This document shows positions 58,444 through 64,000 of a stretch of 64,000 nucleotides of DNA, piece by piece. Every line of letters starts with the position of its first letter. The stretch's first letter is position 1. This stretch comes from Aquanectria penicillioides (lineage: Eukaryota > Ascomycota > Sordariomycetes > Hypocreales > Nectriaceae): positions 2,356,001-2,420,000 of the forward strand of contig PYIU01000001.1 of the NCBI GenBank assembly GCA_003415625.1, given 5' to 3'. A program made the position numbers and the translations under genes. Under the pieces are notes generated by a model. The model saw only the letters and a list, made by a program, of their open reading frames with translations. It was not told the origin of the DNA and did no database searches.

Positions 58444-58988
58444 CGTTCATCTACCACCACAACCTCTCCACTTCCGACTCCCACAATCCTCACCGACGGC
58501 TTTGACCTTTACGGCCCCAACTCCAACGACTCCAGCCCATGGGTTAGAGGCACTATCCCCGAGCTTGTCTATCTCGACTAGCTTTACATAGTTTCTTCCC
58601 CCAACTCACTTGAGGTTTTTATTCACGTGAGCGCAACTAGCTGGTATACATTTTCAGATGTCGCAAAATCTCGATGCTGCGAAATTCATCGTCTGGGCAG
58701 GCCTATCGGATTACTGCCATGGCGCGCGCCTCCCCGTCCGACATAAATTATCCCTGTAAATATGGCTGCGACTTACTATATATTGAATCCACCATTGGCT
58801 CGCCACAAATAGTGAGCTTCCTGGATGGATTGAGCGTCACGCCAAATGCCTGGGTCCCATTAGCCACCCGTATTACTCCCACTCAGGGAGAAATCGACGT
58901 TGGAACTATCGTCATTTCTCTAATGGGTAACGATTGGGCTTCTGGCACTTATGGATTCGACAATGTCGCCACTGCATTCTGGCCATAA
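58444..58988 (+). pseudogene. Decayed gene for a secreted-protein-like product
   Basis: Coding character is clear but broken. One frame reads ILTDGFDLYGPNSNDSSPWV, meets TAG at 58579, continues YIVSSPNSLEVFIHVSATSW, then shifts frame near 58695 and continues GCDLLYIESTIGSPQIVSFL and NDWASGTYGFDNVATAFWP to a stop at 58988. The Thr/Pro/Ser-rich beginning and beta-rich body resemble secreted or cell-wall glycoproteins. No start or signal peptide is found, so it is a truncated relic. The exact family is not recognised. Confidence 0.55.
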
Positions 58989-61900
58989 GCGCACAAGTTT
59001 GCCTCGCGGTGTAGGGGATGGGGAGATGGATCATGCCCCCTTGCTCCTTCGGTTCTACGTCAAGATGGAGATGTTGAGATGTAATAAGTAACGATAAATG
59101 CCCCGCAAAGATATAGACGCACTTTGTTACGTATTGGCTGTTGGGCGTTTGGTCATGAACTTCATGCGCGACCTAAACTCACCTCCGTTGCGATGTCATG
59201 TGGCCAACCATCTCCGTCTCGCATTTGATGCAATGTGGCAAGTGGTCATTCAGCAGAGCCAACGAATGGGCTTGATAACACCCGCAGTCGTAGTTGCGAA
59301 GATAGAAGGCTGCCTGGGCGCATGGTGCGGTAGCAGAACAATCGCCGTACATTTAAATGAGCCCAGGTCCCTGGCTCTTTACCTCTCAAGATGATGTTTG
59401 CTTGCTAACCCTGCGCTCCAGTTGTCCTTTACAGAACTCCGAAACGCCTGTTATGGGAGTTCTATATGATGCGGTCAATCTATTTCGTCTTTTCACTCCA
59501 GCCATTTGGCTGCGCTGTTTCTTCATATGACTCTGCAATCTGCGTGTGGTACGTCTACCAACAGCGCATTAGGCGCCTCCACTCCAAATACCCCCTTTGG
59601 GTACACCGACTCCGAGCACTACTCTGTTTGCACTGTGTCCGCCCAATTCTTTTTGCCTCGAATCGTGGTCTTTCAGGATAGCTTCACAAGTCTTGGTAAC
59701 TTCGTGGTCGATGAATGAATGGTGAGAAGCAGGGAACAGTCGACCTTGCCCCATTTCCCCTCTGAGCCATGTGGGGTGCGGCTTGAGTTCCAGGGGAGAG
59801 AAATATAAAGTAAAATAGGGTAGTCCTCGACGATGCGGATTTGGAAACTGGGTGATTTCCTAGAAGCTGGGTCATAGGCCTCGGCTCTAGTGCGTTGATG
59901 AACATAACGATATAATGATACCTGGATGCACTGTCTTCATACTCTATTTAGGGATTCTGTTCACGCGTTACGACGATCTGGATCCAATATGATTCAATTA
60001 TAGGAATGAGACAGAATGAATCTGGAATCTCAAGACTGGGCAACATGTCTAACACGGTGCGGTGACGGGTGGAAATATGCGAATGGCACATGCAAGCAAG
60101 CAAGCACACACGTTGGGCGAGAAAAAGGAGAGACAGTTGGCTTGGTCTCAGACCGACACGCATCAAGACTCGAACTCCTGCAATCTCTCGTTTCTCCCCA
60201 CAGGGCCACAGGGAACGGCACGAAGCGAAGAGAAGAGACACAAACGATCTCGGGCAGCTGAACTGAAAGGGTCTGCGGCTTCTGCTTGGACACGGAGTGA
60301 AATTGATGCATTCCTGCGCATTTCAGGCCGAGCTGGCATTTGGACGTGACGCGTTGCCTTGTCCTGGGGAGTTGCGGAGGCTGCTGCGCTGGAAATGGCG
60401 GCGACAACATCGGCGTGTCGGGTCGTGCTGTGTCGTGGCATGCTGGGTTTGGGCTGCTTGGGCTGTAACTACACAGTACCGGCATGTTGGTTTGCTGGCG
60501 TGACCCGGTGCAAAGGTTAGAGTGCGCGATCGCCCGCAGCCAAGGGCCCAGGCCAGGCGTGGGTCCAGAGCTGGAGAGCTGGAGGTCGAAGCTCGGCGGG
60601 CGGCCTCCAGGGGTTCTGCCTGTCGGGGGTTTTGGCGATATGATTGCTGAGCTGTGCTTGGACTCTCGCCCAGTGTGAGTGGCACAAGCACACTAAGATC
60701 ATATCCGTAACCTATAGTCCGTACGGTGCCGACTACGGTGGACAAAGAGTGGACGGCTTGACGCAGACGCGGGTGACGCGACGCTCCAATGCACAGCCGT
60801 TGAGGGCCAGCGTCAATCGAAAAGGGCTGTGCTTCGGACTTTTCCGACCTGCGGCAACCCGTCGACCTGGCGCTTGGGAATTGGTATGTAGCTTAATTTT
60901 TTCCTCCTCTCGCTAGGGCTGGACTCGTATCGGAATAGGAACTTGGTGGACTGGATTTTTCGGAAACGCCGTTGGGGGCTTGAGAGGCTGAAAGTCGACG
61001 AGGGGGAATACCCCAGCTGTGGCGCAATTGCCCCCTGATTGTGTGGTTTTGTGTAGAGCTGAGCATGCTTCTTGGGGAGTGAGGAGAGGAGATGGATGTG
61101 GGAGAAATGCTAATTAGTGGGTAGTTTGTCAAGTCAATATCCGTACGAGGCGGGAAGCTAGATGCAGTCATCACGCGGGTGAGAGGGAGAACAAAGGGAG
61201 GAGAGAGGGAAGAGAGGCGCCAGCGGATGTTGCCGTTGTCTCGGCATCAAGATGAAATTGAACTTATTGAAGCCCTACCTAGCCTCGATATTCGTACTAG
61301 GTACGGACTACCACGTACCGTGTGGTGGTTGTTACTAGGTACTTACATAGCACAATGCAATGTCCGATGCGGAACCCCATTTTAATGTCCTGTCTCTCGA
61401 TCATGAGCACCTCGGGGACGCGAGTCGAGACTGATCAAGACAGGCCTTTTCTTGGCTTTTTTGATCAATCACACCTTGCGATGAGCTAGCAGCAATGTCG
61501 CTGTGGTGATGGACCAGGGCTGCCTCGTCCGGGGCCCTCGTCCACCTTACCCAGGCAGGCTGCTCGATTCAGCCATTCAGCCATTGGGATGGACGGACGG
61601 CGGACCCTGAAGGTGACCTGACCCTGGGCCTCCAGGGGTGGGAGAGTGGCGCCAGGGTCGTGATGGAGGGTGGGTTGTTTGTGGATGATTGGCGTTGATG
61701 GTAAATGGGTGAGGGAGAGGAGCAGGGATTAAGATGGGGTTGAGATTGATTTTTTTTTCTCTTTGGAGGGGGGTGAGAGGAGGGCATTTCCGGATACCAC
61801 TAGACGGCATCCGGCTGAAGTCGACTACCGGTATCTGGCTGGTGGGTGGTCGCTAGACACACGGATGCAGTGCAGTGTTGAGCGTACTGTGTAGTACACA

Positions 61901-63541
61901 GGAGGAGGAGCGTAGTATACAGGAGGATGCTCTGATGGTCGCTGAGATTGACTGCTGATGGTCATGTGATGCTCTGGTTGTCTGGTGCCCTATTCGTATG
62001 TGCGATGGCGTGGAAGCAGGTTGTTTGCTTCATCCAGGCATTTGCAGTTACAGTTGCAGTTGCAGCTGCAAGAGACTCGTCATCTGCCTCGTGCAGAGTG
62101 TCCGAGATTCCTCCACCCCTCATATTGTTCCCATATTGGGCATTTGCTGGGGCGTTTTGCTGGGGCGTTTTGCTGGCTTTGGTGTAGCCACATGGGCTGA
62201 CGGAAATCGCATACGGGAAAAGCGGTGGTTGGCGAGAATGGCATAGACTGCGACGCATCACCATCCGAAAGGGTCGCCTGCACCTGCACCGACAGAGTCA
62301 AACACACGCCGCAGGGATCACACCAGTTCGCTTCCTCTGCTCGACTCCTCCCCTGGTCCCTGATCTTCGCTGTCTCGCCTGCCAATGCCAGGTTGGATCT
62401 TTGGTCGTTGTGGCTTGCCTTTCCCTTTCCCGTGTCTTTTGTAGGGGACGCCCGCGACCCAAGGCAGCGAATTGGCGATGAAAGAAATCCACTGGGCTGC
62501 TACGACTCCTCCCACCGCTCTCTCCTCCGGCTGCACACTGCGCGGGACGATACATACAGGTACGTAGTAGAACTGGGGCGCACGACCGGTACGCTAGCAA
62601 GGAATCCAGCGAATAGACTGAAATGAAGCGGCATTCTCTTTGCTTCTCACCTTTGCCATGTCTCTCTTGTGATCCCCCCCGCCAAACGCGGGCCCCATCG
62701 AGACAAGGCCAAGCGGTATCATGGAGCACAGAAGAACTACGCTGCGATGCGTGATGTACTGCACTGCACTGTACTATACCGCGTACGCAGGGGCCGATAC
62801 ACTGCACTTGATCATCGCGCCGGATACATACTACCTTCCATGCCTACATATCTACGTCCCCTCCATACCGATGCTCCGTAATGTACGTCCAGTATTCCGC
62901 AAATACATACTGATGGCCCTCGGGCAATAGCCATACCCCCCCGCTTGACAATCCCTCCGGCAGGGCTTCAGGGGCCCCCCCGGCACTAAACGTGCTAGGC
63001 CGACAGCCCAGTGTAGCCCGCTGGGAGGGGGCCAAACGCCTGCCAGCCCGCTAGCAGAGATACCCGTGCACTGGACCCCTGCCCTGGATCGGGACGCGAA
63101 ACTTCCTGCCTTTCCTTTTGCCTTGGTCCGTACTCCGTGCCTGCTCTTCATCGTCAGCCGCCGCACACTCACCTCGACTTCAACTACCTACAACCTTCGC
63201 TCGAAGCGGCCTCCTCAGTCTGGGCCTTGCTCAAATTGCTTCGCCTTCGCCCTCGCCCTTCGCCTGTCGACCTGCCCGCCCTCTAATTCACTGCCTGTTT
63301 CTACCGTCGGATGCCGCCTTGTTCCCCCTCCGCTGACGTGACCTTCGCTGTCGCAGCCTCAATCTCTGCCACTGGCCTCAGCTGAGACGTGACGATGCGG
63401 CGAGAGGGCTCAATGCGACTGACTGAATCGCCGCGCTCTCGCCTTCTCTCCGCCCACCTCTAAATTAACCTCACCATCCTCACTTACCTGTCTGCTCGTC
63501 GCCTACCATCATCCTGAACCATTGGCGCCATTGCCTTTGGA
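58989..63541. other. 4.5-kb gene-poor spacer
   Basis: Two short plus-strand frames near the left end have some coding flavour: 59098-59394 (98 codons from MPRKDIDALCYVLAVGRL) and a start-less stretch 59506-59718 (GTSTNSALGASTPNTPFGYT). They may extend the relic at 58444-58988. The remainder shows only low-complexity structure: (GCAA)n near 60089-60104, CAGTTG hexamers near 62045-62071, and a duplicated GGGGCGTTTTGCT unit at about 62150-62175. The right end is the pyrimidine-rich promoter and leader of the channel gene. Confidence 0.5.
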
Positions 63542-64000
63542 ATGGACGACGCTATCAAGACCCTCATTGCGAGGGTTGACCTCGTGCGTGCTACTTTGGC
63601 TTTCGTCTCTTGCCCAACCTACCCACTACCCCTTTCAACTCACGCTAAGCCATGTCAACCATCAACCTCACTCTAAAGCCTCTCTTACGCTAACAATCAT
63701 GCTTTTGTAGACCGATGATCCCCGGGTCGGTTCAGGAAGAGACAACTCTTCAGGCGGTACCCTCAGCACCTCTTCCTCAACCAAGTCCTCCTCTGGCGCT
63801 TCACTGGGCGCAACCTTTATCCCTGTTGCCATCTATGCTTGCGTCTGTATTCTACTCTTCATTCTCCTCCGCCCTAAAGTCCGTCGCGTCTATGCCCCGC
63901 GAACCCTCGCTGGCCTGCGCGCTCCTCAGTAAGTCTCCCCATCTACCTGCTTCAATGCGCATTGGGACCATGTACTCACATGGCTTGTTACACACAACAG
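63542..64000 (+). CDS. Csc1/Rsn1-type (DUF221) cation channel, first exons
   Basis: Exon 1 63542-63583 (MDDAIKTLIARVDL), a 127-bp intron, exon 2 63711-63928, and a second intron 63929-64000 whose AG is the last dinucleotide of the window. The visible 86 residues show a Ser/Thr-rich extracellular N-terminus (SGGTLSTSSSTKSSSGAS), TM1 (FIPVAIYACVCILLFILL) and the highly conserved post-TM1 block RPKVRRVYAPRTLAGLRAP. This is the start of the calcium-permeable, hyperosmolality-gated channel family (yeast Csc1/Rsn1/Phm7, plant OSCA; related to TMEM63) at the plasma membrane. The donor of intron 1 (GTGCGT) is acceptable but not optimal. The rest of the gene lies outside. Confidence 0.85.

Noticed and set aside
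1..64000. CRISPR array, prophage or insertion sequence
   Set aside because: The window is eukaryotic, with spliced genes throughout, and no regularly spaced repeats or bacterial mobile-element genes are seen.

Overview
The window is nuclear DNA of a filamentous ascomycete. Most genes have short GT-AG introns (about 50-120 bp), they lie on both strands with long gene-free spacers, and the families are typically fungal: Rtc1/Sea2, rhodopsin-like (SAT4/PTH11-type) membrane proteins, pisatin-demethylase-like P450, F-box and fungal HNH proteins, and a Csc1/Rsn1 channel. An AT-rich, RIP-like block is also present. A Sordariomycete, probably Hypocreales, is my best guess from protein flavour; I could not test it.

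Layout. 1-13.8 kb: 5' half of a Rtc1 (WDR24-like) gene, a COMT-like O-methyltransferase, two convergent rhodopsin-like membrane proteins and a class II P450. 16.2-24.3 kb: an HNH-domain protein, a nicotinamidase (Pnc1 type, catalytic D/K/C visible), and a full-length HMG-CoA reductase (1186 aa). 24.3-31.3 kb: about 7 kb with no supportable gene but low-complexity and G-quadruplex-type sequence. 31.3-43.7 kb: oleate hydratase family protein, F-box protein, FtsJ-like methyltransferase with a degenerate active site, RBR-type E3 ligase, and a small unknown protein whose frame breaks at an A10 run. 43.7-46.3 kb: a copper-type P1B ATPase whose phosphorylated Asp is Asn. 46.9-54.1 kb: a complete but mutationally destroyed Ty1/copia LTR retrotransposon, minus orientation, with 259-bp LTRs and a 5-bp target duplication (CAAAC). 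54.3-58.4 kb: a three-exon 1312-aa protein joining a Ser/Thr kinase, a repeat-rich linker and a C-terminal domain I do not recognise. 58.4-63.5 kb: a decayed secreted-protein-like gene and a gene-poor stretch. 63.5 kb to the end: first two exons of a Csc1/Rsn1-type channel.

The genes do not form one pathway. The O-methyltransferase, membrane proteins and P450 in the first 14 kb could be tailoring or sensing functions, but no backbone synthase is present. Housekeeping genes (Rtc1, Pnc1, HMGR, Csc1) are interspersed with accessory ones. The points most worth a second look are the DKTGT-to-NKTGT ATPase, the kinase fusion with its unknown domain beside the retrotransposon, the RIP-like mutation boundary inside the two LTRs, and the FtsJ-like protein lacking its usual catalytic residues.
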